From Galaxea fascicularis (Eukaryota > Cnidaria > Anthozoa > Scleractinia > Euphylliidae), in assembly GCA_948470475.1 (NCBI GenBank), contig OX419335.1:24675661-24739660 (forward strand): DNA of 64,000 bases. Reading direction: 5' to 3'. The notes under the pieces are model-generated. The model saw only the letters and a list, made by a program, of their open reading frames with translations, searched no databases and was not told the DNA's origin. Positions 32,401 to 46,200 of the stretch are shown here, one piece after another (the stretch's first letter is position 1; each line of letters starts with the position of its first letter). The position numbers and the translations under genes are program-made.

Positions 32401-35400
32401 TTCTGAACGGACATTTTCGAGGCCTGGCCACTCAACAGGCTATTAAACAGGTGTAGCCCTTAATAAAAAATATGTTTTAATTATTGGTGAATTATAATGA
32501 CCTTAATAGATCTAATTATCGCAGTGAACATGAAATTAGACTGAAATCCACCACTTTAAGTAAGACAAGTGATGTAACTTTACCTCTAAGTAGGGCATCT
32601 TTGACAAAGTCAGGTTTAAGTTCAATTGCAAATATTTTTACTGAAAGTGAGAAAGAAAATTTCATAGTGTTAAATTTGTCCCAAGGAACTTTATGTATAG
32701 TGACACCATCCAATACTGATACATGCATGCACCTTTAATTTTTCTTTGCAAAAAATGGTCTCATGTACACTGTATTCACTCAAGTACCTGTAATTTTAAG
32801 GTGCTCTCTTTCTCCACGTTCTATCCTTTCAACAAACTTTTTGTTGATGCATCTAAGAGCCTTTTTCTGTAAATAAACATTTTTTTCATTAGTAATGTTA
32901 AGAACATTTTCCTCCCAGTATGTGGCAACTACAAACTGTACACTGTAGTTGTGATGATCATGGACCATAAGATTAGTTCCTGAAACAATGTTCTCAATTA
33001 CCATGCAAATGGTATGGTTTTGTACACAATATTAGATCTGTCTCGAGGTCATGGTGTATGGACCAAGCACATGAGTGCATAAAAGACGAAGTTTTTACAA
33101 AAAAGTGACTGATTTGCACATAAAATTGATCTAATATGTTGTTTGTATTTGCTTTCTAGTTGTAAAATAAACTTACATGGTTAGATGTGGCAAAATCCTC
33201 TACAATCGTATCGCTCAGGGCCTTATGTGTTCGTAACAGGGCCATATGGCTTTTTCCAGCCCTGTTCGCGCTAATGTGTACAAATGTACGGTCCTCGCAC
33301 AGGATTTTCTCAATAGTTTTAGCATGAAAATGTGTGTGGGGCTGTACAGGTCATATGATAATGGTCAGTTTAATAAATTAACCAAATTCCTTTATGTCAA
33401 AAATTACATGAAAATCTATGCTTTGATGCTGTAGGTGTTAGTCTACTGGAGAGCTAGTCTAGCACTGTTACTGCAAGTATGTACAGTAACCTGTATTTAA
33501 AAACCAGGTGTCTCCTTTTCCTTTAGCCTCTAACTTCAATTAACAAAAACCAATCATTGTTGTTGTCAATGTTATAATCCATTGATTAATAGATTTTAGT
33601 ATTAATATTATTTAATAATTATTTACTTCTTTTAATTTTCCCCAATGGCCCTCTTCAAAACAGTCTATTTCACCTTGACCATTACAGGAATCATTACAAT
33701 AAATAATATCAACATTCTACTGTACTTTGAGTTGTGACTGTCAAGAACTTAAATCATTATTACCTACAATCTTGGACAGAGTAAAAAGAGAAAGAAAACC
33801 CTCTGCTCCAAATCAATGATGAATTTGTGCTCAAACCAAATGGTTCCTTGTATTCATCATTAAAATGGGGGGAAGGGAAGGAGGTGGGGGGGGGGGGAAG
33901 GGAGATTTCAAATTTTTCAACTGAATTGACCAAGATTGTAATAGATGTAGCTAAAAGTATGACTGTACAAATGTAAGGGTAATTTAAATCAAATAAAGTT
34001 TGGAAAAAATGTGAATATAGTTTGACTTACTGGAATGGATTCCTCTTCATTGTTATTTACTGGCTGCAAGCTGCTCAAAGTGGTCCCAATACTCTCTAAA
34101 AGCTACACACAAGAATAAAGAATTAGTAACTGTATCATTATGCAAATCATAACAACGAATTATCCCAAAACAAAAGCTATCAACTTTAATGTTTCACTTA
34201 ATTCCTTACTGAAGAACCATTTTAATATTGCTAAGGAGTAAAACAATGATAAAGGAGAATAGAAAACTATATCTTTCAGACAACTGCCTGACCCCTTTCC
34301 TTTCCTTATTGCAAAACTGGTGAAATAATGATGTTTCAACAAGAATACATTAATTTTGATAATATTTGTTCAAATCAGCTCATTAAGAATTGGTGTTATT
34401 GGCTAATAAATCGAAATATTGTAATGTTTTTCTTTTTTTTTCATCAGGCTAAACATTCTCATATTGTTATACAAAATTGTTGCTTTAACAAAGTTACAAA
34501 AGTAAAACATCTAGCTCCCAGACGACGTTTGGCTAACATAATTCTTGTTGGATGAACGTTTTGCCATCAATTAAACATTAATTTGGTCGACTTTCAACAA
34601 TATCTAATTATGTAATTGCGCTTCTAACATTGTTTATGTTAGTTAAGAATTCATCTCACTTAAATCAATAGTATGTACACTTGCACGTACTTGGTAGATA
34701 CTAAACCAGTACCACGCAAAAAGACTTCTGTCCTTTTAGCACCTACATGCAAATGTGATATTTAAACCTAAATGCTAGGAGCGTAATAAGAGCGTAAGGA
34801 TTTCCTGGATTTAGCTGCTGAGTCATGCTGCGACATCACACCGCCCAAACATACAAATTGATCTAACGACGACTGCTTATCGTTAACAACCTATGAAAAG
34901 GATTTTAACAATTTCGCCAACTGATGTATAGCGCCCTTGGCTTTAAGCAAAGGAAATTTCCCAAGTTCGTGACAAAAATATTTGGGAACTGAAGTTTGTT
35001 TACAGTTAAATCATCATTGGGATGGACTGTTACGTAAAACTCCCAAAGAAGACAAAAATTCACCGCGTGGGGAAACAGATCCTAGTTCATTTCTAATCTA
35101 ACCGTTACTATTGACGTTACTACTGAACATGTTCGAGGAAAAAGAAAAGACTTAAGACTTACTCAAACTTAAATGAAATTATTAAACGGAGGAGAGAGTT
35201 AGACGTCACTGTACAGTGCATAAACGAAGAACAAATCGCCACCAACCTCATCCGCAGAATTTGGAGTAGTCTTACGTTTGGTCCGATTCCAGTTAGAAAT
35301 ATTTCCTCCGTGTATATACAAATGCCTGGCGAATTTAAGATCTTCTTGAGTGCCCGTTCTTTCAGATCCGTTGGAAATGAAATGATTCACATTTGGTTCG

Positions 35401-35408
35401 TTAGCCAT
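29448..35408 (-). CDS. GCLM: Glutamate-cysteine ligase modifier (regulatory) subunit, nine exons
   Basis: Exons, 5' to 3': 35408-35247, 34102-34031, 32866-32788, 32640-32584, 31921-31821, 31446-31351, 30750-30697, 30344-30284 and 29806-29448. All have consensus splice sites and consistent phases, giving 346 codons plus stop. GCLM binds the catalytic subunit and raises its affinity for glutamate, controlling the first step of glutathione synthesis in the cytosol. Matches to animal GCLM include ARHLYIHGGNISNWNR, ESVDTLFLALPEM, LGICDLDKPTLEKLY, INQVNLASCCVMPKDL, HDIQLLTHADPK and WALRYSVLVKCRGVIKNKG, an aldo-keto-reductase-like fold. The start MANEPNV gives an N-terminus of ordinary length. Animal proteins end soon after the KNKG region, whereas this frame continues for about 75 unlike residues, so the C-terminal limit may be wrong (missed splice) or the extension may be real. 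Confidence 0.92.
31060..31180. repeat. TATCCACTGGATA-type MITE in GCLM intron
   Basis: Ends GTTGTTCA and TGAACAAC, with inner GGATAGCGCTATCCACC and GGTGGATAGCC arms and several further ATCCACTGGAT / ATCCAGCGGAT motifs. It shares the submotifs of the element at 1932-2044 but not its outer ends. It lies between GCLM exons 6 and 7. Confidence 0.6.
33868..33905 (+). repeat. G-run tract in GCLM intron
   Basis: Purine-only tract with runs of G up to 12 long (GGTGGGGGGGGGGGGAAGGG). On the transcribed GCLM strand it is C-rich. It could form a G-quadruplex in DNA. Confidence 0.5.
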
Positions 35409-35637
35409 TACTCGACAGATTGCGTGAAAAAATCGCTGGCTCGCACTATATATAAATAGAACCGGCTGTCCCAAGTAGCTTTGCTGGCGTCTGTCACGAT
35501 TTCCCTTTTGCTTACACGGTTAATTCCTTGGAAATTTTTCTTCTTTAGCGCAATTTCTTGGGGATTTTTCTCAGTTTTTCTTTGCGATTCGTACTTTTTA
35601 GAGCCTCGCCTGTACTATATTTGTCGCTAATGCAACA
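35409..35637. promoter_or_regulatory. Divergent promoter region between GCLM and the DUF885 gene
   Basis: Only 229 bases separate the two start codons, which face away from each other. A TATA-like word, TATATATAAATA (about 35447-35458), lies between them. Read to the right it would place initiation near 35485, leaving about 150 bases of leader for DUF885. Read to the left it is about 40 bases from the GCLM ATG. A short out-of-frame upstream ATG at 35629 precedes the DUF885 start at 35638. Shared regulation is inferred from geometry only. Confidence 0.55.
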
Positions 35638-38600
35638 ATGTCAGCTGAGGTGGAGAGTATTTTGAGAACATTTTGGGAGTGGCGTTTGAAGGAGAGCCCA
35701 GAATTCGCCACTCAGATTGGTGTTCACACTCACGACAACCAGTTAGATTGTCACAGTTTGGAGGCGTACACCAAGAGACAGGTGAGAAGTCCAAGCACTG
35801 TGAACATGACATGATGCTCGATCAGCTGATTTGTGATAGTACTGCAATGTGAGGTACCTTGCAACAAATGTACCAATATGTAACGTAGACACCAGGGCGT
35901 CCCGCATGGGGCTGACTCACCGTTCTGGCATTTTGAAGAAGATTTTACTACTCATGGGAAATAATGTCAGGGCCGTCCTTTGTGAGTAAAGTGAACCTAA
36001 AGGCTACCGCACACTAGCCGATTTTTTGTCGGCCGACAAAAAATCTTCACTTGTCGGCTAGTGTGCGGTGAATTCAGACAAGTCTGCGACAAGATCGGGG
36101 CTTGTCGGGCGATATCTGACAGTGCTAGATCTCAAAACGTCTTGTCGGGCCTTGTCGGCTAGTGTGCGGTGGGCCAAGATAATTTGTCGGGGCTCACGCG
36201 TACCTAAACCAATGAGGAATTGTCATGAGAGTCATGTGAATAAGCGTCTTTTCCAACATGGCGGAGATCGACTCAACCCCAAGACTAAACGCGGTTAGTC
36301 AGGACAAAAAATCGGCTAGTGTGCGGCAAGCTGACGTCTCGACAAATTTTAACCCGATTTAACCCCGACAAAAAATCTTCAGCTCTGCGACAAAAAATCG
36401 GCTAGTGTGCGGTAGCCTTAAACGGTAACGTTCCAATTGCATTATGGTATTGATAGCTGCATCATATCACGTGTTACCACAGGCAGTCCAATCGTGGTGT
36501 GTGTCATCAAAACGTTGATATAGAAAAAATGATCATTAAAAACCTAGAATTCCAACGAACCGAGTTGTGGTGGAAATATTCTAGCAAAATAAAGCGTTCC
36601 AATACCTTCACTCTACTGTTTCTTGTCACTTTCTGGGACATCTAAATGCAATACCATTGATGTTATTGCGTTTAGACGGTCGATCTATACTGTTTAGTTT
36701 ATTTCCATTCTGTTTACCTCCCTGAGTTGAGGGTCCCCTATACTTTTTTCGTGAAACACAATTGGGACTATTTTTTTCTCGTGAAACATGATTTAGGTTT
36801 ATTTGTTCATTTGTGATTCGTGATTGCCGATATTTGCTTTATCGTGAACGTGAACGAATTTTGGGAATTATCCGTGACGCATGAACAGTCTCAATATTTT
36901 TACGTGAATGCATTTTCCAAAGTGGTATAGGGGACCCTCCGAGTTGAATGCAGTTGAGGCAGAATTGCTGGATTCCTTGCTTATTTAAAGGTTAATACCT
37001 GTCAGTACTATTTACAGTAGGGGAGATATCAATCTATGACTCACAGTGAATGTAAACATTGGCTAATAAATGTTTGTCAGTTTCTATACTTTAAAAGCAT
37101 TGCTCCTTATGCTCTGAAAGTTTGCAATTAAGCATTACTGCATGTTTCATAATTTAAAATATATTTTCCAAGCATTTCAAAGGAATTGAATTCAAAGTTT
37201 CCTGGGGATACATGCCCCTGTACCCCCTTATGGTTAGCTCATGGCCCTGGAACTCTCATGATAAGCAGTGAATCACAAATACATTTAGTGAAATTATTGT
37301 GAGGATTCTGATGAGGTTCTTAGCAACTTGTTTGAACACTTCTGTTACATGCTGTTTGGTTTTATATTAATATTTGACTGATAAATGTAAAGAGGTCACC
37401 ATTTGTTGATCAGTTTGCTTGCAAGTTAGGTCTTTATGAGACCTTCACAGGCCTGGCCATGGGTGCATAACATATTTACATTATTCCAAATAGGTTACCT
37501 CTCCAACAATAGATGCACCACATATAGGTAAAAGTGAACATGCACTGAGTCCTTTTAGAACTAACAATGAGATTTAAGGGCTGTTCGTTAACTATAGTTG
37601 TATACACGTAGGGTTTCACTTGACCTTCATTTTTACTTGAAGTACCTTACATTAAAAGCCCTAGGGTGCACTTATTGAGAAATATTGTGTATTTCATACT
37701 TCAGGAAGATTGCAGGGGGTTCTTAAAGAGGCTAAATGCAGTTGATTCATCAAACATCTGTAAGGTAAACCAGCAATTGTTTGTACAGAAATTACCTATT
37801 TGTGGTCCCATAAATTTGTTTTCAATTTGGTAAATTACTGTTATGAGAACTGCACCTTAGCATGACTTTTTAAACAGCAAAGAAAAACAACTTTTAGAGG
37901 ATCTGATACATGTACATGACTGATTTTATCAACATCATGTGCCTGTTCAGTGACTATTTTTCAGGTTGCAAGTACCTTAAAGCCAATTAATTGTGATTCT
38001 TTAGGTATTAAAATAATAGGGTTTGAGCTACATTTTTGGCATGTGTATCAGTCTCTACGTTGGCCAAATTGTCACTTGTGCCTTTTTCAGCAAGCTCAAT
38101 TCAATGGTTCTCTCTTGTATTTTTTTTTATGTTGCACTGATACAGCAAATATTATTTCAAAAAAAGTTGTTTGTTTTGGTCTGTCATATATTTTAGACTG
38201 ATGTCTTGAATGTTAAACTTCTTCAAAGAGAAATAGAGGCATTTTTGGAAGGCTCTAAACACAAGAGGTTGGTTGTATTTTGTAGAAGGTTCATTCATTA
38301 TGATCTAATAAAGTTACTCACCTCATGAGACAAACACCATCATATCTTGGTACATTTTATTTCCTCTCAGCTATCTGTTTCCTTTGGTCAATTTGGAGGG
38401 ACCTCAGTTAGAATTTTCACGATTAATCTCATGGATGAAATTTGAAACAAAGGAAGACTATGACAAGTACTTTTCCAGATTGAATGCCTTTCCTGCCCAG
38501 GTATTGTATGGCACCTTCCTAAATAAGTGAAGTAATGAAAGAATGAGTAGGTGAATGAATCAATGAAGAGAAAATGGATTGAATTATAGAATAAATGAAT

Positions 38601-40176
38601 GGATGAATAGGATAGGATGGTTGGTTGAATGAATAAAATAATGGTGTGTGAATGAACAAATAAAATGAATGGATGGAGGGAGGAAGAAAGGAATGGTTAA
38701 TGAATCAATGTCGGGATGGACAAATCAATGGAAGAATGAAGGAATGAACAAAGGGACAAATGAACAAATGAATGAAAGAATGAATGAAAAATAGGAAGGG
38801 GAGGGAAGGAAGGAAGGAAGATGGAAGGTTGGAGTGAGTGAGAGAGAGAGAAGGAGAAAGGAGGGAGGGGGGAGGGAGGGGAGGGAAGGGGAGAGAGGAA
38901 AGGGAGGGAGAAATGAAGGAAGGACTAACTCATCTGGCAATTTACATGTACATGTACCTTGTGAAGTTCAACACTATACAGTGATATGTAACTGTGCAAC
39001 TAGGTGTACCATAATTATGGCACTTTAACAGCTAGAACTGTACAGTGTACATACATATCACTTGTATTCATTAGTCGTAAATTGTGGCAACTCTTTCAGG
39101 CTACTGAGTTTATTGCTTTGCTGGAAGAAGGAGTCAGAACACAGTGGGTACCACCCCATTTAACTGTGGTTAGTTAACCATGATATATTTTGCATGTGTA
39201 AAAAAATGTTGCATTCAGGAGTGTGTACATTAATGGCATTAATGGGTTTTGATTCACACAAAATTAGGCAGAGTGTACATGCAAGAGAACAATGAAAAAT
39301 ATTTTTAAATTAACCCAAATATTGGCAGCTCTCCCCTAATTATTCTACCTGTCAGCCAGCTGTAAAACTGCAGTCTTCCTCTTACTTTTAGGCAGCCCTC
39401 CTCATCCCCTAGAGCTGGTAGGCTGCAGTGGTTTTGTTAATTTGATTAAATAAGAGGGTGTAGGACTCTAAAGAGGCAGAAGCAGGAGTTCAGAGTACAC
39501 TGGTGTCGGTACTTGGGTTCTGGCTTCTAATAACAAGTCTGCAGCTGTATGGTGGCTACACTGTACATGATTTGCTTGGTTTCCTAAAGTAGCTCGTGCT
39601 GACTAGTGGTTGAGGTGGGCTGGTGTGGATTTAGTTAACAGGGGTTTGGGGGTATGGGGGTATGGGGGTGTTACATGCATGTGGATTAAGATTTGGAAGC
39701 TGCAACTAAAGTTATTTTGTGTGTTTCAGAGCCAAGTTCCAGATCAAATTATGAAAATGTTAAATGCAACTTTTACAGATGATAACCATTTGTTCACACC
39801 ACTGAAAAAGTTTCCGTACACAGTTTCAGAGCAGGACAGGTAAACATCAAAAAGTGCTTATTGATTGCTTCTGTCTTGAATTTAGATGTAGGAGAAAGAA
39901 GACCGTATTAAACAGGGATGTAGCTTCAGTGGGCTGATCGGGCTGATTGCTGACAAATTATGGGAAGTTGTAAATATCCTCATGCAGTCTGGAGAAGTCA
40001 GTTACGTTCAAATGTGTGCTGACATTAGTCTCTAATTTGCCAACCATATTCCTCCCTCTTCCATTTAGACTTGGCACCACACACAGGGTACATGTAATTA
40101 TGATTTTCACTTTAGCTTGAGAAAAAAAGTCAAGGGCTTTGTGACATATTGGCAATGTCACTCTTCTTGTGCCTGC

Positions 40177-40215
<39 letters not shown>

Positions 40216-43200
40216 TGATGATGATGATGATAATAGTAATAATAGTAATTATTTAGACAGTGCTATTTGCACATGCTGATTAACATGCAGCGCTTCACAG
40301 TACATACACTGAACTGTGCATGGTTACCGCATTGCAAACACTGCTCTGTGCTCATAATAAGTTTGTGGTCTAAGAGCAGAAATTTGATCAATTATAAGTG
40401 TTTGACTTTTGTCAAAAGCTCAAAAAACAGAACTAAAATAATAAATTTGTATTTTATTTTGTTTTGGTTATCAATTGCCCCACTTCAGTTGGTTCAGTTT
40501 CAAGCTACAGCCATTATGGTAATTTGCTGAATCCAGGCCTTCGAATCACAGGATGGCCATTGATGTATGGTTTTGTCATCATGATGATAAACAGTATGAA
40601 GGCCAAAGGAGAGCAACGTTTAGACAAATTAAATTTGGTTGAAATCGTCATGTGTAAATAATTTTTTTGCACCTAGCCCTTCAATATCGTTGAATTTGTT
40701 GTTGTTCTTGTTCTTTATTAACATTTAGAGCATTGTTGAAAGATAATGGTCTCAGACTTATAGAAGAAAAAGTGAAACCAGCTTTGAAACAGATTCATGA
40801 CTATTATTTTAATGTGAGTACAAGCAGTTTTGTAATAGTTTTATTTTACTGGTATAACTATGAGTCTTACAGATAACTGTCATGCATGCAGTCCTTAAAG
40901 ACATAAAAAACCTGGGGACTGTTGATGAAACTTGGTGGCACTTAAATCCCCAAAATTAATATTGCTTTCATGTTCAAAATTATTCTTAATAATTATTGGT
41001 TGAATGGTGCCATGTTTTAGTCATTCCTGGGTCTCATAAAATCTTGCAAGTTTGTATTCATGAGCATGACTGTTATTATGCCAAACCTCTGTTTAAATTA
41101 AAATTCACATGTATCTTTTTAATACAGAAATGTTTAAAATTCAATAAATCTTGGTGTTCACCTCTAACTTTTTTTTTTGGGTGGTTTTCAGAAGTACCTT
41201 CCTCAAACAAGGAAGTCTACATGTATTTCATGCACAGAACTTCCAAATGGAATGGCATTTTATAATCAGGTAGAGTGCAAGTGCAACTGTAGAAGAAAGA
41301 GTGGTTGCCAACACATTTGATAAAAGTCTAGTGTGGATCGAACCTTCCCTGTAACATTAATTTAAAACACAATGGATGCACTCGATGCTGTGGTGTCTCA
41401 AATGTCAATCACCAGTTGAGGTCCTGACCCCTGTAATAAACACATCCTATATCCTATATATATAATATATAATTTAATAATACTGTGTTTATAGTGAAAG
41501 TGCACTTAGCTATCCAGGCTAGTTTACAAGCACTCAACTTAAATCCCAAGAAACAAATACTTTAAATAAACATAACATAAGAATCCCAACTGGTGTGAGG
41601 CAAACCAGCAAACGAGGATGACGGCAGGGAGTTGAACCACTGGTGGTGAGGCACTTACCCAGAACAAACTACAACTTCGACTCAACAATCTCAAACAACT
41701 TAGAACACTTAAATTACTGGACACACACAGGCTAGTGCCGACAAACTGGCTGACAAAATATCTAACAAAAACCAAACTGAAAAACTGGCGTGTCTCTGCA
41801 GTGCGCATGTATAGACAAAGAACAGGGTCGAGGGTATTTCATTTCTTCTCCTCCACAAGAAAACAAAACGACTGCATGCTCAGTTTCCCTCCTATGGGTT
41901 GAACACTCAACGACACCAAAACTCAGTGTACACAGGTAGAGGCAGCTCATGTCCTCAAATATATACATTTGTGATCCATACAACAACAACAAAAGCTGGC
42001 TGGAAAGAATAATTTTATTTTTCCCTGTCACAGGCATTAAAGTTCCATATTTCATGTGATATGACGGCACAGGAGGTTCATGATATTGGACTGAGTGAAG
42101 TCCAACGAATAAGGTCCCGAATGGATGGGGTGAGTTTACTCTCACAGTAAACAACTCTTGCCAGCAGCCCTTGCAGCAGTTGTGTAGGGTACATGTGTCA
42201 TTGACTGAAAAGTATACAGTTTACTGTTGAGAGCTATTTTTATTTTCTGATTGTTGTGGGTCTAATTAAAAACGATAGTATAGTTGAAATACGTTGTATG
42301 TGACATGTTTGAAACGATCTTGCGGCACAGCGTGGTTTGTGCAATCAGTGTCTCCAAAGAGCATCTTACTTGTAAACCACTGATCTCACTTCAAAGTATT
42401 GTCTATAGGTAAAAGGTGCCGCCTATCGTAATCATCATCATCATTCTCACAACGTCCCCATCCTCGTCACCGCCACCGCTGCCACTATCGTCATCGTCAT
42501 TAGGGAACTTAAGAACCATGACGACGGCTAGGTTGACGACGACCGGAAGTGAGGGTATAGGTAATGGTCCGAAATTGGTGTTGTTGCGTCCTGTACCGAC
42601 CGTTTCTCAAGTGTCTTTTATCCCGCCATAACCGACGTTGTCGTTCCAGTCTTTCCTGGTCGATAGACGTCGTCATCGTGAACTTCGTCGTGGATCTTAA
42701 GTTTCCTATTATCACCATCACAATCACGATTGTCATTAGCATCATCACCATCATCATCGTCCTTGTCACCACCGCCATCGCCGTTGTCATTGTTATTAGG
42801 GAACTTAAGCAACGACGACGGCAACGGCACCGAGAACGCCACAAAACAATAGGCTTAATGAGCAAAAACAATACTCTGCACGTGCGTTTAACATTTTGGT
42901 ACATTTCCTTGCCGTCCTTTGCAAAACAACAACGTGAAATGACCAAATTTTGGGTTTTCTCCAGAACGTGACCGCACGACGGTAAGTTTTTCTTTCTTTT
43001 TCTTTGCTTTAACACCGTTCACAACAACTTAAACCCTGGACAGTCCGCCAGCATTTTTCACGTTTAACAAATTGGAATAATTGCGAAAAGGTTACAAAAA
43101 CGAGAAGTTATGTTTTGGAATGACGTTTTCGTTGCCGTCGCCGTCGTCGTTGCTTAAGTTCCCTATTATCACCGTCCCCAGGGTTGCCACGGTCAGGGAA

Positions 43201-46200
43201 AAATCAGGGAAAAACAGGTTTTTTTTCAAGGTAAACCATTTGCTTTGGGAAGGAGATTCCTTAGTAGTAAACAGGTGTTTTTGTTTCAAAAAATCCCGCA
43301 AAGGAATTGATTTCTGTGGCTTCGTTGCTGGTTTATTGCCCAAGGATTTTCCTAGCATGGTCAGTGAAAAGTCAGTGAGATGTCAGGGAAGCTTTCTTTC
43401 CCAATGAGTGGCAACCCTGAATTCACAACTACCATTGTCATCAGAATCATAGCCATTACAATGATCATCCTCACCCTCACCCTCGACACTCTTTTAATCT
43501 CATGGTAGATAATCAAGCAAGTTGGTTTTGGAGGAAACTTCAAGGAATTTCTGGACATGCTGAGGACCGACAAACGCTTCTATTATGCAACGAAAGTAAG
43601 TTGCCTGGTCCTCTTCTTGATCAGATTTTGTAAAAAGCTCACTTGAGTGTATACATGTAAAGGGAAAAAGAGAACAATATAGGTGTAGTTTTAGCAGATA
43701 CGTTTTCAAAAAACTTTATTTGCAGGAAGAACTCTTAAATGGGTATAAAGATCTGAGCGAGTATGTTATCAAGCCAAAGTTAAAGGATTACTTCAAGCAG
43801 ATGCCTAAGGCACAATTTGAGTAAGTGTCATTTACTGTAACTGTTGAACAGGCAGGGATCGTTTTTCTTTATAAACCTAGAAATCTTCAATGAAGCTATT
43901 ATATTAAAGAGGCGTTCAAGAGTCTATTACGAATGCATGTGTTTTGTTTTCCAAGAACGTTAGATATCGTTACTTAACAAGTAGATTCCATTTCAGTGGC
44001 GGTACGTGTGCACTCTGACAACGTACCAATGTCATCAAAACGTGGTAAGAACAAAGTAGACTGCCAGCAAGCTCCCCACTGGCCAGGGGTCTCGTGTGGG
44101 ATTTATTTCGGGTACGAGCGGTGTTACCAGCGGCGAGCTAACCGAGCCTCGAGAGAATTGGGGGTTTCTCTCGCCACTGCCCCCTCCCCCGCCCTGCCAC
44201 CAATCCTTTTGCGGCTCGCATCCACCGCTCCCACCCGAATGAATCTCGCGCAGACGCCAATAAAGAGCTTGCTCGCAGGCTAAGAACAAGGAAGTGCTGA
44301 TGATTGATTTTCTTTCCACGTTGTGACGTTCTCTATGTGTTACCATTGAGTAACAAGACTACTAAACCAAAAAGGAATTGATAGATGCCGGTGTTCTGCG
44401 TAGATTACCCTGGTATAGATGTAAACGTCTTTTTTCTAAAAGTCAACACCAAAAACAACATGAATGCCAGGACAAGAACAATAACAACATGCCCATGACA
44501 CCATATAGTTCTGTAACCTTGTCTTCCAATTACTTGCCGGTATTATTTATCAATTATTGTTTCCGTAATTTGTTGGTGATGGACAGGATAGTTGAAACAC
44601 CAGCTGATTCAGCACCGGTGGCCCCTGCAGCTTACTATCTTGGCCCGTCTGAAGATGGTACAAGGCCTGGCGTATTCATGGTCAACACGTACAAGCATGA
44701 CACAAGGTAAACTCAGACATAATTTCTTTGAATTTTGTTTTCTGGCGTACCCACAAAAGCGTTCTGGTACGGAGACTCGTTGTTGAGGATTTACCAAGAA
44801 AGTTGACACTTGTGACGCATTTCAATTATGGACTTTCTGTCAGCCCCGTTATTTTTTTGCTCATCAACCTCCTTTCGTAAGTGTAAGCGGAGTCTTAGAG
44901 CGGGTTTCCGTTGATTGTCATAAAACCGAAACAATTACTCTGACCAATCACAAGAGATGAAGACAGCTCAGTGAACCAATCAGAATTTGAAGTAATTACA
45001 TGCAACGGGCGCCAAGCGCGGGAAAATGCGCCCGTGCAACTCGCGGTTGGCCTTGCTTCCCATTGGCTTGCAAAGTGGCGCAACGTTTGTCAGCCAATCA
45101 CAGAGCGAAGTAAAGCAAAGCCAAAGCAAACGCGGATTACTTTTAACATTCAATTAAAAACCGCTTTAATGCGGAAGTGAACAGATTACTTAAAGAAAGT
45201 TTCTTCGTTTTAGACCAAAGTATGAAATGGTGTCACTTGCGCTTCATGAAGCAGTACCGGGACATCACTTGCAAGTATGTCTGTAATTTAATCATGTCTT
45301 TGTGAATGGATTTGACGATAATTACAGAACCTGGGTGTCTTTATCATGGCGCTTCTTGTAGTCAGAACTGTCAGTATTGCATCCACAGTGTACGAGTATT
45401 TTGTCTGCGGGTCTCTGGTACCCACCTGATACACCTGTGAAAGTAGAATTTTTTTAATTAAAAGTGCTATCATTCTTATCCTTTGGAATTTCACTTAAAT
45501 CGAAGCCTTCAATTAAACCGCGTATTTACAAATTGCATACTTATCGTCAGTCCAGTTAGACTTACACCAGTCTTTCTACAAAACGCAGCAAGTTGTTCAC
45601 ACTCCACCAGAGCACAAAAGGTTTGATTACCTCCTCCTTGTTGACCTTCTTAGTGGCTGTAATTAACAGTGAAAGTCCTCGAAGTTAAGGTGACCTTCTT
45701 GCAACTCTCGTACTTTTCCCGGATGTTCCTTTAGGTGCACCAAGCGCCGCACACCACTGACAGTGCTTCTTTAACTGTGCCTTCATTTGATAAGCGCTCT
45801 GAAGTATTTTCTCGCCAGACGATTGAACCAGTTGTCACTATTACCATTGACATCCATAGCGCATAATGTAGTTTGACGTTGAATCCCATATGAATGAATT
45901 GTCGCCATCTGTTGGCTATCGAGAATCCCACACAAATTAATGTGTTTAGGTAAGCTAAAAGGCGCTCATTGGGCACTATGGCCACATGACAGCAGGCATT
46001 GCCCCTTAAATCTACCAAATAAAGTTTGAGCCTGAGCATTGGCAGCCATGGACAGCTGTTTCGGCCTTATTACGCCTCATAAGCATGGCATAGCTAATAC
46101 CCAGGCTCAAGAACCCACATGAATAAAACAAGCGACGAAAATGTGAAGCTTGTGGGATGTGGCTTCGAATGACAAGAATACCACACCAATTTAGGTAAAC

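Noticed and set aside
38725..39028. Frames rich in Glu/Arg/Gly or Ser/Pro/Leu
   Set aside because: Translations of the purine-rich low-complexity tract.
42564..43015. Long frames on both strands in DUF885 intron 9
   Set aside because: They are rich in repeated Ile/Val/Thr or Met/Arg from CAT/GTC simple sequence and MITE arms; not coding.
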